Source: an uncultured Bacteroidales bacterium
Lineage (GTDB): Bacteria > Bacteroidota > Bacteroidia > Bacteroidales > UBA932
Reading direction: 5' to 3'
Length of the DNA: 23,004 nucleotides
Assembly: GCA_945983015.1 (NCBI GenBank)
Contig: CAMFSN010000014.1
Coordinates: 1-23,004, forward strand
In this document: positions 15,519 to 22,865 of the stretch, in pieces
Position numbering within the stretch: the first letter of the stretch is position 1
Layout of the letters: each line of letters starts with the position of its first letter
Translations under genes and position numbers: made by a program
Notes under the pieces: generated by a model
Database searches by the model: none
What the model was told of the DNA's origin: nothing
Seen by the model: only the letters and a program-made list of their open reading frames with translations

Positions 15519-16130
15519 CTAAGGTTTGAAAGGTCTTCTAGCCTCTATGCTGCGTCCCAGGGTCAGAGAGTCTGCGTATTCCAGATCATCCCCAAAGCCC
15601 AGGCCCCTGGCCAGGGTGCTAACCTTGACCCCGTAGGCTTCTATCTGTCTGTAGATGTAAAATGAGGTGGTTTCTCCTTCCACGTCTCCGCTCAGCGCCA
15701 AAATAATCTCCATCCCTGGTTTTAGTCTTGCGAGCAATTCCCGAATGTTCAAATCAGAGGGAGAGACTCCGTTAATGGGCGAGATAATCCCTCCCAGGAC
15801 ATGATATAAACCATTATAGGAATTCGTGGCCTCTATGCTCATAACATCCCTGACGCTTTCCACCACACAGATTAGGTTTCTGTCCCTTTTGGGAGAAGAG
15901 CATATCTGGCACAAATCGCTGTCAGATACCATCTTGCATTCCTTGCAATAGTGAATCTCGCTACCTAGGGCAGCTATGGAAGAGGATAGCCTGAGGAGAT
16001 CTTCCTTATCCTGCTTCAAAAGGTGCAAAGCTAACCTGAGTGCGCTCCTGGAGCCTATTCCAGGCAGCGAACTGATGGCTTCCACGGCGTTCTGCAATAC
16101 TTTTGAAGGATAATTTTCTGCTCTGTACAT
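15519..16130 (-). CDS. recR: Recombination protein RecR
   Basis: RecR works with RecO and RecF to load RecA on gapped DNA. The 203-residue protein has the N-terminal helix-hairpin-helix (about 11-30, ISSLPGIGSRSA), a four-cysteine zinc finger (C62, C65, C74, C77), a Toprim domain (ICVVES, E91) and the family block Y-H-V-L-G-G-I-I-S-P-I-N-G-V. The length is normal. It is the first gene of the minus-strand unit; mntP starts 4 nt after its stop. A -7 box lies 7 nt before the ATG. It is divergent from the SGNH lipoprotein gene, with only 38 bp between the two starts. Confidence 0.96.
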   Translation of the reverse strand: MYRAENYPSKVLQNAVEAISSLPGIGSRSALRLALHLLKQDKEDLLRLSSSIAALGSEIHYCKECKMVSDSDLCQICSSPKRDRNLICVVESVRDVMSIEATNSYNGLYHVLGGIISPINGVSPSDLNIRELLARLKPGMEIILALSGDVEGETTSFYIYRQIEAYGVKVSTLARGLGFGDDLEYADSLTLGRSIEARRPFKP

Positions 16131-16133
16131 CTG

Positions 16134-16164
16134 TTTGCAAAGATAAGTAAAAGCAGTAAATTTG
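16134..16164 (+). promoter_or_regulatory. Promoter of the SGNH-pnuC-GH2 operon
   Basis: -33 TTTG (16134-16137), 19 nt, then -7 TAAATTTG (16157-16164), a full consensus match. Only four bases separate it from the ATG at 16169, so translation probably starts at or within a base or two of the mRNA 5' end. Confidence 0.75.
16138..16145 (-). promoter_or_regulatory. -7 promoter element of recR (minus strand)
   Basis: Minus-strand TATCTTTG is an exact TAnnTTTG match 7 nt before the recR ATG. It abuts the -33 of the opposite promoter, giving the palindrome TTTGCAAA. No -33 is seen at the right spacing. Confidence 0.6.
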
Positions 16165-16168
16165 TACT

Positions 16169-16870
16169 ATGAAACAGATGTATATTTTGCTATTTTCCTG
16201 TGCAGCCTTTCTGATGTCCTGCCAGAGCGCCTGCAATTCAGGAAAAGAGAATTATCTTTCGCAGCATAATCCTCAGACTGTGGATTGGGCCAGGACTGAT
16301 TATTATTCAAGTCTGAGAGATACCCTCAGCTTTACTCCAAAGGCTATTTTCTACGGAGACAGCATCACCAAAGGCTGGAAAGACACGGACTTTTTTTCCA
16401 GCCTCCACAGCATCCCTCTCGGAATAAGCGGAATGACCAGCACCCAGTTGCTCTGCCGTTTCCGCACCGATGTCATCAACTTGTCTCCCAAATACGTGGT
16501 GATTATGTGCGGGACTAATGACATAGCCCAGAATAACGGCCCCATAGATTTGGAAACCACTGCCGGAAACATTATCTCTATGTGCGAACTCGCTATCTAT
16601 CACGGAATTACTCCTCTGCTTTGCTCTGTGACCCCTTGTTCCCTCCACGCCTGGAGACCGGAATTGGGAAATCCGTCTCAGAAGATAATTGCTCTTAATT
16701 CTATGCTGAAGGAGTACTGCGAGCTTTCCGGTGTACAGTATGTCGATTACCATAAGGTTCTGGACAATGGCCAGGGAGGCCTTAAGCCGGAGCACACCAG
16801 AGATGAGTGCCATCTTACGGAAGAAGGGTATAAGGTGCTCGAGTCCATCATCGCTCCGTATATCAAATGA
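16169..16870 (+). CDS. SGNH/GDSL-family esterase lipoprotein
   Basis: The 233-residue product has a signal peptide ending in F-L-M-S-C (likely lipidated Cys18). The SGNH hydrolase blocks are all present: I, F-Y-G-D-S-I-T with catalytic S65; II, G in G-I-S-G-M-T-S; III, C-G-T-N-D-I with N117; V, D-E-C-H-L with D212 and H215. It should be an active extracytoplasmic esterase or lipase, possibly a carbohydrate or acyl deacetylase; the substrate is unknown. It begins a three-gene operon, and its TGA overlaps the ATG of the PnuC-type gene by 4 bp. The mRNA appears leaderless. Confidence 0.9.
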   Translation: MKQMYILLFSCAAFLMSCQSACNSGKENYLSQHNPQTVDWARTDYYSSLRDTLSFTPKAIFYGDSITKGWKDTDFFSSLHSIPLGISGMTSTQLLCRFRTDVINLSPKYVVIMCGTNDIAQNNGPIDLETTAGNIISMCELAIYHGITPLLCSVTPCSLHAWRPELGNPSQKIIALNSMLKEYCELSGVQYVDYHKVLDNGQGGLKPEHTRDECHLTEEGYKVLESIIAPYIK

Positions 16871-17433
16871 TATTTCAGATTCTGGAAAATGCAGCCCTCT
16901 TCCTGGGGCTGGTCTATGTCTGGCTTCAGGTCAAGCAGAACCGCTGGATGTGGCCTGTGGACATATTCTGCTGCGGAGCCATTATCGTAGTTTTCGCCCA
17001 TCAGAGGCTTTGGGCTTCAATGGGCTTGAACATTTACTATCTCATAATGGGAGTGATAGGCATCTTGGAGTGGAATAAGGCCGAGGTTAAATCTTCGGAA
17101 GGCGTGAAAATCAGAAAGATGAGCAAAAAGACCGCCTTTCTGTCCCTTCTCGCCTTCATCCCCACTCTGGCTCTGCTCTATTTCTTGCTGCGAGCTGCCT
17201 CAGACCCTTATCCGCTGACCGATGCCTTCATCGGAGCCTCCGGAGTGATAGGTACCGTATGGCTGGTTAGACTGTACATAGAGAACTGGGCGGTATGGTT
17301 GATTTCTGACATAGTCTCTACCATTCTCTGTCTTGTCAGCGGCCTGTATCTTATGGCGCTATTATATTTGGTATATACCCTGATGTCCATTGTCGGTTGG
17401 AGGCAGTGGAAAAAAGAAGGACGTTATATATGA
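16867..17433 (+). CDS. pnuC: PnuC-family vitamin/nucleoside transporter
   Basis: The 188-residue integral membrane protein has about seven hydrophobic segments. PnuC signatures are Q-x-N-R-W near the N-terminus, N-I-Y-Y-L-I-M-G-V-I-G followed by ILEWNK, the W-A-V-W-L-I-S-D-I block and a C-terminal Y-T-L-M-S-I-V-G-W-x-x-W. PnuC proteins carry nicotinamide riboside by facilitated diffusion; relatives PnuT and PnuX carry thiamine and riboflavin. In Bacteroidota, PnuT genes usually sit with a TPP riboswitch, a TonB receptor or thiamine pyrophosphokinase. None is seen here, so the substrate is open. ATGA overlaps join it to the SGNH gene before it and the GH2-like gene after it. Confidence 0.85.
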   Translation: MIFQILENAALFLGLVYVWLQVKQNRWMWPVDIFCCGAIIVVFAHQRLWASMGLNIYYLIMGVIGILEWNKAEVKSSEGVKIRKMSKKTAFLSLLAFIPTLALLYFLLRAASDPYPLTDAFIGASGVIGTVWLVRLYIENWAVWLISDIVSTILCLVSGLYLMALLYLVYTLMSIVGWRQWKKEGRYI

Positions 17434-19475
17434 TGACAAAGCTTTTCTTAGCTCTGGTCTTGGCCGTGTTTAATCTGAGTCCAGACAAACATTCGACATA
17501 TAGCATCTCCTCCGATGATTGGAGGCTTCAGAAGGAAGAAGAACTGGTATTCGAGAAGGAGAGTGAACTGTCCAAGATAAGTTTTCCGGATTTCGACTGG
17601 ATGAAAGTGGAAGTCCCTTCCACCGTGCTGGCCTCCTTCGTGAAGGCAGGCGAGATTCCCGAACCCATAAGGGATGCGGACATTTATTCCATTCCGGACC
17701 TGTATATGGAAGGAGCTTTCTGGTATAGGAAACGCTTTATCCTTCCGGCCAGTCTGATTAAGGAGAGAATCTTTCTCACTTTTGACGGAATCAGCTCCGG
17801 AGCCCAGATCTGGTTGAATTCCAAGTTTGTAGGAACTGTGGGAGAGGATAGGAATTCGGCCCGCTTCGACGTGACTGGTTTGGCCAGAGGGAAAAACGCA
17901 TTGGCAGTGAAGATAAACTCCGAAGAGCAGAGCTGCGGAATCTGGGGAGACGTTTATTTCAGTTCCACGGGCGATGCCTCCCTGTCAGAGCCCTTTGTGG
18001 AAGTGAAGTTCGAAAAGGATAGCTGCATTTCCCGAATCAGGGTGGGCGCCACTGTGAGCAATCACAGCCGTTCCCGTAAGGAAGTCCGCCTGAAGGGAAG
18101 TTTGGCTGGGCAGCCCTTCGAGTTTTCCTCCCATCTGGCGGCAGGGGAGAGCAGGCAGCTGGGAACCACAGTGGAATTGGATGAGCCAGCCCTATGGTGG
18201 CCAGGAACTTACGGAGAGTCTCCGCTCTATGATTTGAATCTCAAACTGATGCTGGGAAGAAACGAAAGCGACTGTCTCAGCCTCAAGTTCCCTCTCAGGC
18301 AGGTGGAATTAAGGGGAGACAGTCTCCTTGTAAATGGGCGCAGAATTGTGCCAAGGGGAGTGAAGATGCTTCGTCCGGAATTTTTACAGCGCTATAATCC
18401 TCTGCATTACGAGATAATAGCTTCCTATCTGGAGCAGCAGAATTTTAATGTGCTGCTATGCTCCCAGGAGCCACTTCCGGCCCTGAGACAAGCCGCTGAC
18501 AGACACGGGATTCTTATCCTGGACAGTCTCGGGGGCTCAGAATTGCAGCTGCCTATAGTGCCTAACTACGAGAGCCTTGCCCTGTATATAGACCCTCAGC
18601 TGGACTGGCCTCAGGGCGATCTGTGGAAAATCCACGGCTTCGATCTTTCCAAGCCCGATGCCAAGGCTTTTTCCGATAGCCTGACTGCGCTTTTCGGGGC
18701 TCCGGAGGATGCCGCCGCCTTTTGTTTTTTAGGCCAATGGATAAACTACTCCTCGGTACTTTCTCTTCTGGAGGGCTCTGTCTGTGATTCAACTGCCACT
18801 CCGATTCTGTTTTCCCATCCGTATTACAGCAGTATGCAGGCTTGTACCTATGATTATTTCCTGGATCCTACGGCAGCTTTTTTTGCTGCAAAGAAGGCCT
18901 TGGAGGCGATTCACGTGCAGTTTGACCCTAAAGATTCAGCCGTAAGGCTTGTGAACAGGACAGCCAGGGATGAGACTGGATTAAAATTAGGAATACAATG
19001 GTTTGATTTCTCCGGAAGGAGTCTGGCGGATTATATAGTGAACATTTACTCCTGCAAGGCATCTTCGGTGCAGCGGCTGGGGGAATACCCAAAGCCCTGT
19101 GCTGAGGCCTGTTTTGTGAGACTTGGCCTGTATAAGGGGGAGGAACTCCTTAGCGAAAATACTTATTTTCTGCCACAGGAGTCCCTTAAGGATTACGCTG
19201 CGATGGATAGGGCTGTGATAGAGCTGGGTGGAGAAGTGAGTAGCGAGAAGGGGATGTGGGTGATGGAGTATTCCCTTACCAATCTGGGGGATGTGCCGGC
19301 TCTGCTGCTTCACGCCCAGATAAGGGACGAGCAGGGACACAGGGTTTTGCCTGTCTTCTGGTCGGATAATTATATCCACCTGCTTCCTGGAGAGACGAAG
19401 AAACTCCAGGCCAAGGTCTTGATTTCGGCTTGTCCTAAAGTTCCTAAGATTAGTCTCGAGGGGCTTAACCTTTAA
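17430..19475 (+). CDS. GH2 exo-beta-glucosaminidase/beta-mannosidase-like protein, catalytic segment missing
   Basis: From the ATG overlapping the pnuC stop, the product has 681 residues with a signal-like N-terminus (MMTKLFLALVLAV). Domains resemble CsxA-type GH2 enzymes: jelly-roll sugar-binding domain (about 25-185, G-A-F-W-Y-R-K-R-F), Ig-like domain (about 190-295, E-P-A-L-W-W-P-G), the start of the barrel (R-R-I-V-P-R-G, about 305-311), and C-terminal domains (Y-D-Y-F-L-D-P, A-K-K-A-L-E-A-I-H-V-Q). Between L-Y-I-D-P-Q (385-390) and G-D-L-W-K-I-H-G (396-403) the family normally has roughly 90 more residues, including the nucleophile Glu; the acid/base position seems to be Gln. It is probably inactive, perhaps a binding protein. 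The reading frame is open throughout. It overlaps the convergent gene by 11 bp. Confidence 0.75.
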   Translation: MMTKLFLALVLAVFNLSPDKHSTYSISSDDWRLQKEEELVFEKESELSKISFPDFDWMKVEVPSTVLASFVKAGEIPEPIRDADIYSIPDLYMEGAFWYRKRFILPASLIKERIFLTFDGISSGAQIWLNSKFVGTVGEDRNSARFDVTGLARGKNALAVKINSEEQSCGIWGDVYFSSTGDASLSEPFVEVKFEKDSCISRIRVGATVSNHSRSRKEVRLKGSLAGQPFEFSSHLAAGESRQLGTTVELDEPALWWPGTYGESPLYDLNLKLMLGRNESDCLSLKFPLRQVELRGDSLLVNGRRIVPRGVKMLRPEFLQRYNPLHYEIIASYLEQQNFNVLLCSQEPLPALRQAADRHGILILDSLGGSELQLPIVPNYESLALYIDPQLDWPQGDLWKIHGFDLSKPDAKAFSDSLTALFGAPEDAAAFCFLGQWINYSSVLSLLEGSVCDSTATPILFSHPYYSSMQACTYDYFLDPTAAFFAAKKALEAIHVQFDPKDSAVRLVNRTARDETGLKLGIQWFDFSGRSLADYIVNIYSCKASSVQRLGEYPKPCAEACFVRLGLYKGEELLSENTYFLPQESLKDYAAMDRAVIELGGEVSSEKGMWVMEYSLTNLGDVPALLLHAQIRDEQGHRVLPVFWSDNYIHLLPGETKKLQAKVLISACPKVPKISLEGLNL

Positions 19476-20136
19476 GCAGTGGAATCTTCTGTAGCAGAGG
19501 GGTGCTCACTTTCATACAGAGCCCTATGGCTACTGCCATAATCAGCGTTCCCCAGCCAATGATAGGAGTCTGGCTTGGCCCCAGGATGTTGGAGAAGAAT
19601 ATCAGGCAGACTATGCAGGAGAGCAGCAGTATGCTGCAGTCCACCGCTATCTTTACCGTACTGAACTTGCCTTTGCTGATTATGCTGAAGGCCCTTACCG
19701 TCATATCGGCCGGCAGCATCCAGGCTTTGCTTAGCACTTCCAGGGAGATGCCCACGGCACTGAATATGCAGCTGATTACCAACAGAATGATCTGGGAGCT
19801 GAGGCTGTCTGCACTCAGGCCCAGGCTAGCACAGAGAGCCATGGCGATGTTGATAAACCAGCTCAGAAGGAAATTGGCAGGAAGCTGAAGCAGGTCTATC
19901 GCCTTGAATCTCTTGCCCAGCACTGCCATCTGCAGCAGCATACACAGGGTGAAGAAGGCGAAGTTGTAGAAGCCCAGGCTCAGCTGGGGGAATTTGATAT
20001 TGAAGGCGTAGGCTGTGGCGTTCAGGCAGTTGATGCCTAAGTTGGCATAGACGGAGAGGGCTATTCCTATGGCTACCAGAAAAATCCCGAAAGTGGAGAG
20101 TAGGTAGCGCAGACTTGTTTCAGCGTATTTTTTCAT
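19465..20136 (-). CDS. YczE/YitT-like multi-pass membrane protein
   Basis: The 223-residue protein has about five or six hydrophobic segments. Its start (R-Y-L-L-S-T-F-G-I-F-L-V-A-I-G-I-A-L, then Y-A-N-L-G-I-N) matches the YczE-type membrane proteins, and G-K-F-S-T-V-K-I-A-V-D in the second half fits the same family. The function of the family is not established; several members are encoded near regulators or antibiotic genes. It is a single gene, convergent with and overlapping the GH2-like gene by 11 bp, and divergent from rpsA with 141 bp between starts. No terminator hairpin with a T-tract is visible at the convergent end. Confidence 0.75.
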   Translation of the reverse strand: MKKYAETSLRYLLSTFGIFLVAIGIALSVYANLGINCLNATAYAFNIKFPQLSLGFYNFAFFTLCMLLQMAVLGKRFKAIDLLQLPANFLLSWFINIAMALCASLGLSADSLSSQIILLVISCIFSAVGISLEVLSKAWMLPADMTVRAFSIISKGKFSTVKIAVDCSILLLSCIVCLIFFSNILGPSQTPIIGWGTLIMAVAIGLCMKVSTPLLQKIPLLKG

Positions 20137-20157
20137 CTTGATTTTGTGCTATTATTC

Positions 20158-20189
20158 TTTGCAAAAGTAGTAAAGTTTTCTTAAATTTG
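20158..20189 (+). promoter_or_regulatory. rpsA promoter
   Basis: -33 TTTG (20158-20161), 20 nt, -7 TAAATTTG (20182-20189), a full consensus match. The implied start near 20195 gives an 80-85 nt untranslated leader before the ATG at 20278. Confidence 0.75.
20162..20169 (-). promoter_or_regulatory. -7 promoter element of the YczE-like gene (minus strand)
   Basis: Minus-strand TACTTTTG matches TAnnTTTG, 25 nt before the ATG at 20136. It abuts the rpsA -33 TTTG, forming TTTGCAAA at 20158-20165. No matching -33 is seen. Confidence 0.5.
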
Positions 20190-20192
20190 CCC

Positions 20193-20231
20193 GCTTTTGT
20201 ACGTCGAGTGCTTTTGCCAGGGGCGTCGAGT
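20193..20231 (+). repeat. Direct repeats in the rpsA leader
   Basis: GCTTTTG occurs at 20193-20199 and 20210-20216, and CGTCGAGT at 20202-20209 and 20224-20231. The two CGTCGAGT copies are 22 bp apart start to start. The paired order GCTTTTG then CGTCGAGT is repeated twice. Both copies lie in the untranslated leader. Confidence 0.7.
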
Positions 20232-20277
20232 TTAGTAATTATTGTTTAACCCTTTAAAAAAAGTTGTTTTACCAGTT

Positions 20278-22059
20278 ATGGCAGAAACAAAAGAATCAGT
20301 TCGCCTGAACGCTTCAGTTGCTCCTGAGAATTTCGATTGGGAGGCATTCGAAGGTAACGTTTATGACGGACAAGACAAAACAGCCATTGAACAGGCTTAT
20401 GCTGCAACTCTTAACAAGGTAGTTGAGAATGAAGTTGTAGAAGGAGAAGTAACAGAGATTAACAAGCGTGAGGTCATCGTATCCATCGGTGGCAAGAGCG
20501 AGGGCGTTATCAATGCAGCCGATTTCCGTTATAATCCAGACCTCAAAGTAGGTGACAAAGTAGAAGTTTTCGTAGAATCAGCTGAGGACAAGAAAGGTCA
20601 GCTCGTGCTTTCTCACAAGAAGGCTCGTGCCCTTAAGTCTTGGGATCGTGTCGTTGAGGCTTATGACAATGAAGAGATTGTCAAGGGCTTCGTGAAGACT
20701 CGCACAAAGGGCGGTATGATCGTAGACGTATTCGGCATCGAGGCCTTCCTTCCTGGCTCTCAGATCGATATCAAACCTATCAGGGATTACGACCAGTTCG
20801 TTAACCAGACCATCGACTTCAAGATCGTTAAGATTAACCCAGACTTCCGTAACGTAGTGGTATCTCACAAGGCTCTTCTCGAGGCTGAGCAGGAGCAGAA
20901 GAGAGCTGAGGTTATCGGCAAGCTCGAGAAAGGTCAGGTTCTCGAAGGTGAGGTTAAGAATATCACCAACTACGGTGTATTCGTGGACCTCGGCGGTGTG
21001 GACGGTCTTATCCACATCACAGACCTCTCCTGGGGCCGTATCAACCATCCTGAAGAGGTGGTTACACTCGGTGAGAAAATCAAGGTGGTCGTTCTCGATT
21101 TCAACGAGCAGCAGAAGAGAATCGCTCTCGGACTCAAGCAGCTCAGCGCTCATCCTTGGGATCAGCTTAATCCGGATCTTAAGGTTGGAGATAAGGTCAA
21201 GGGTAAGGTTATCCTTATCGCTGACTATGGTGCATTCGTGGAGATTGAGCCTGGCGTAGAGGGTCTCGTACATGTATCCGAGATGTCTTGGAGCACCCGT
21301 CTCCACTCTGCACAGGATTTCCTTAAGGTAGGTGATGAGGTTGAGGCTCAGATTCTTACTCTGGACCGCGAGGCTCGTAAGATGTCCCTCGGTATCAAGC
21401 AGCTCACTCCTAACCCTTGGGATGAGATCGAGAAGAAGTATCCTGTAGGCAGCAAGCACTCTGCTGTGGTACGTAATATCACCAGCTTCGGTGTATTCGC
21501 ACAGCTCGAGGACAGCGTAGAGGGACTTATCCACATCAGCGACCTCAGCTGGAATAAGATCAAGCATCCTTCAGAGCTCGTAAACGTAGGTGAGCCTATC
21601 GATGTAGTTATCCTCGATTTCGATGAGGCTAACCACAGACTCAGCCTTGGCCACAAGCAGCTTACCCCTAACCCTTGGGATGAGATCGAGAAGAACTTCC
21701 CTGTAGGTACAGTAGTGGAAGGCAAGGTAGTATCCACCACCGACAAGGGAGCTAATATCGCTCTTCCTGGAGATGTGGAAGGCTTCTGCTTTAACCGCGA
21801 ACTCGTTAAGGAAGATGGCAAGCAGGCTGTAGCCGGTGACACTCTTCCATTCAAGGTAGTCGAGCTTCGTCGCAGCACCCATAGCGTTCTCGTAAGCCAC
21901 CTGCGTACATACCAGGAGATTAAGGAGAAAGCCGCTGCCGCTGAAGTAGAGAATACTAAGAAGGCTGTTAAGAAAGTCAATGCAAATGTCGAGAAGACCA
22001 CTCTCGGAGATATCGACGCTTTGGCTGCTCTTAAGTCTAAACTCGAAAAAGGCGAGTAA
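20278..22059 (+). CDS. rpsA: 30S ribosomal protein S1
   Basis: S1 binds mRNA on the small subunit and unfolds leaders. The 593-residue protein has six S1/OB repeats, at roughly 50-120, 135-205, 222-292, 305-374, 391-460 and 477-550, and a lysine-alanine-rich tail. Repeats 3-5 are most alike (for example N-Y-G-V-F-V-D-L, D-Y-G-A-F-V-E-I, S-F-G-V-F-A-Q-L). The linker L-T-P-N-P-W-D-E-I-E-K recurs after repeats 4 and 5, with nearly identical DNA 258 bp apart (21397 and 21655). An in-frame TTG at 20242 is rejected: MAETKESVRL is a natural start. C-ending codons are more frequent than in neighbours, as expected for high expression. Its TAA shares one base with the rnz ATG. Confidence 0.96.
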   Translation: MAETKESVRLNASVAPENFDWEAFEGNVYDGQDKTAIEQAYAATLNKVVENEVVEGEVTEINKREVIVSIGGKSEGVINAADFRYNPDLKVGDKVEVFVESAEDKKGQLVLSHKKARALKSWDRVVEAYDNEEIVKGFVKTRTKGGMIVDVFGIEAFLPGSQIDIKPIRDYDQFVNQTIDFKIVKINPDFRNVVVSHKALLEAEQEQKRAEVIGKLEKGQVLEGEVKNITNYGVFVDLGGVDGLIHITDLSWGRINHPEEVVTLGEKIKVVVLDFNEQQKRIALGLKQLSAHPWDQLNPDLKVGDKVKGKVILIADYGAFVEIEPGVEGLVHVSEMSWSTRLHSAQDFLKVGDEVEAQILTLDREARKMSLGIKQLTPNPWDEIEKKYPVGSKHSAVVRNITSFGVFAQLEDSVEGLIHISDLSWNKIKHPSELVNVGEPIDVVILDFDEANHRLSLGHKQLTPNPWDEIEKNFPVGTVVEGKVVSTTDKGANIALPGDVEGFCFNRELVKEDGKQAVAGDTLPFKVVELRRSTHSVLVSHLRTYQEIKEKAAAAEVENTKKAVKKVNANVEKTTLGDIDALAALKSKLEKGE

Positions 22060-22856
22060 TGAGCTTTAAATTGCAGATATTGGGCACAGCTTCGGCTATG
22101 CCCATTTCTGAAAGGAATTCTAGCGCCCAGGTACTTGATGTACACGGGCGCTTGTTCTTAATTGACTGTGGAGAAGGGACACAGAAGAGATTGCGGCAGA
22201 TGCATCTGTCGATGTTAAGGATAGAGGCGGTGTTCATCAGTCACATTCACGGAGACCACGTCTTTGGACTTTTCGGACTTCTGTCCACTATGGCGATGTA
22301 TAATCGTCAACAGACCCTTCATATTTTCGGGCCGGAGGCGCTTCGGTCCATTTTGAACTTCTATCTCTCCTTCTTTGGGGAAGGCAGCAACTACGAGATA
22401 GAATTTCACGAGGTGAAAGCCAAGTCTTTGGAGGAGATATATGACAATGGTAAAGTCAAAGTGTCAGCTTTTCCTCTGAAACATAAGATTGAGTGCTACG
22501 GCTATCGCTTCGATGAACTGCTCAGTGAGAGGCAACTGCTTAAACGCAGCCCCTCTTCCTATGCTTATTGTTCTGATACTATGGCATTTCCGCAACTTGC
22601 GGATTATGTCAGGGGCGTAAAACTGCTATATCACGAGAGTACCTATACCCTGGAGATGGAGCAGAAAGCCTCACAGTTTTTTCACAGCACCACCAAAGAT
22701 GCCGCCACTTGTGCCTTGCAGGCCGGAGTGGAGAAATTGATAATCGGGCATTATTCGTCCAGAATCAGAGACATTTCAGTCTTTGAAAAGGAATGTCGGG
22801 ACTTTTTCCCTAATTCTGTCGCGGCGGACGATTGTGATGTTTTCGAAATTGACTAA
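22059..22856 (+). CDS. rnz: Ribonuclease Z (short, compact form)
   Basis: RNase Z cuts pre-tRNA 3' trailers before CCA addition. The 265-residue metallo-beta-lactamase-fold protein has the ligand motif S-H-I-H-G-D-H (H62, H64, D66, H67), P-L-K-H-K in the region of the next His ligand, the D in Y-A-Y-C-S-D-T and the last His in I-G-H-Y-S-S-R. It is shorter than the roughly 300-310 residues I recall for bacterial RNase Z: between Y-G-Y-R-F-D-E and Y-A-Y-C-S-D-T there are only about 15 residues, where the family usually has about 50. That region is the tRNA-binding flexible arm. It overlaps the rpsA stop by one base (TAATG), suggesting coupled translation. Both tRNAs here lack encoded CCA and would be substrates. 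Confidence 0.92.
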   Translation: MSFKLQILGTASAMPISERNSSAQVLDVHGRLFLIDCGEGTQKRLRQMHLSMLRIEAVFISHIHGDHVFGLFGLLSTMAMYNRQQTLHIFGPEALRSILNFYLSFFGEGSNYEIEFHEVKAKSLEEIYDNGKVKVSAFPLKHKIECYGYRFDELLSERQLLKRSPSSYAYCSDTMAFPQLADYVRGVKLLYHESTYTLEMEQKASQFFHSTTKDAATCALQAGVEKLIIGHYSSRIRDISVFEKECRDFFPNSVAADDCDVFEID

Positions 22857-22865
22857 ATTAGCGGA

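Noticed and set aside
16700..16900. TPP riboswitch or NAD-linked element controlling the PnuC-type gene
   Set aside because: The region is coding sequence of the SGNH gene right up to the 4-bp overlap; no thi-box-like sequence was found upstream of the operon either.
20578..21567. 329-codon minus-strand frame inside rpsA
   Set aside because: It is an antisense shadow of the repeated S1 domains; codon bias of rpsA removes stops on the other strand.
21397..21693. Near-identical DNA stretches 258 bp apart in rpsA as a possible recombination or mobile signature
   Set aside because: They encode the same linker after S1 repeats 4 and 5, so they reflect the internal domain duplication of S1.
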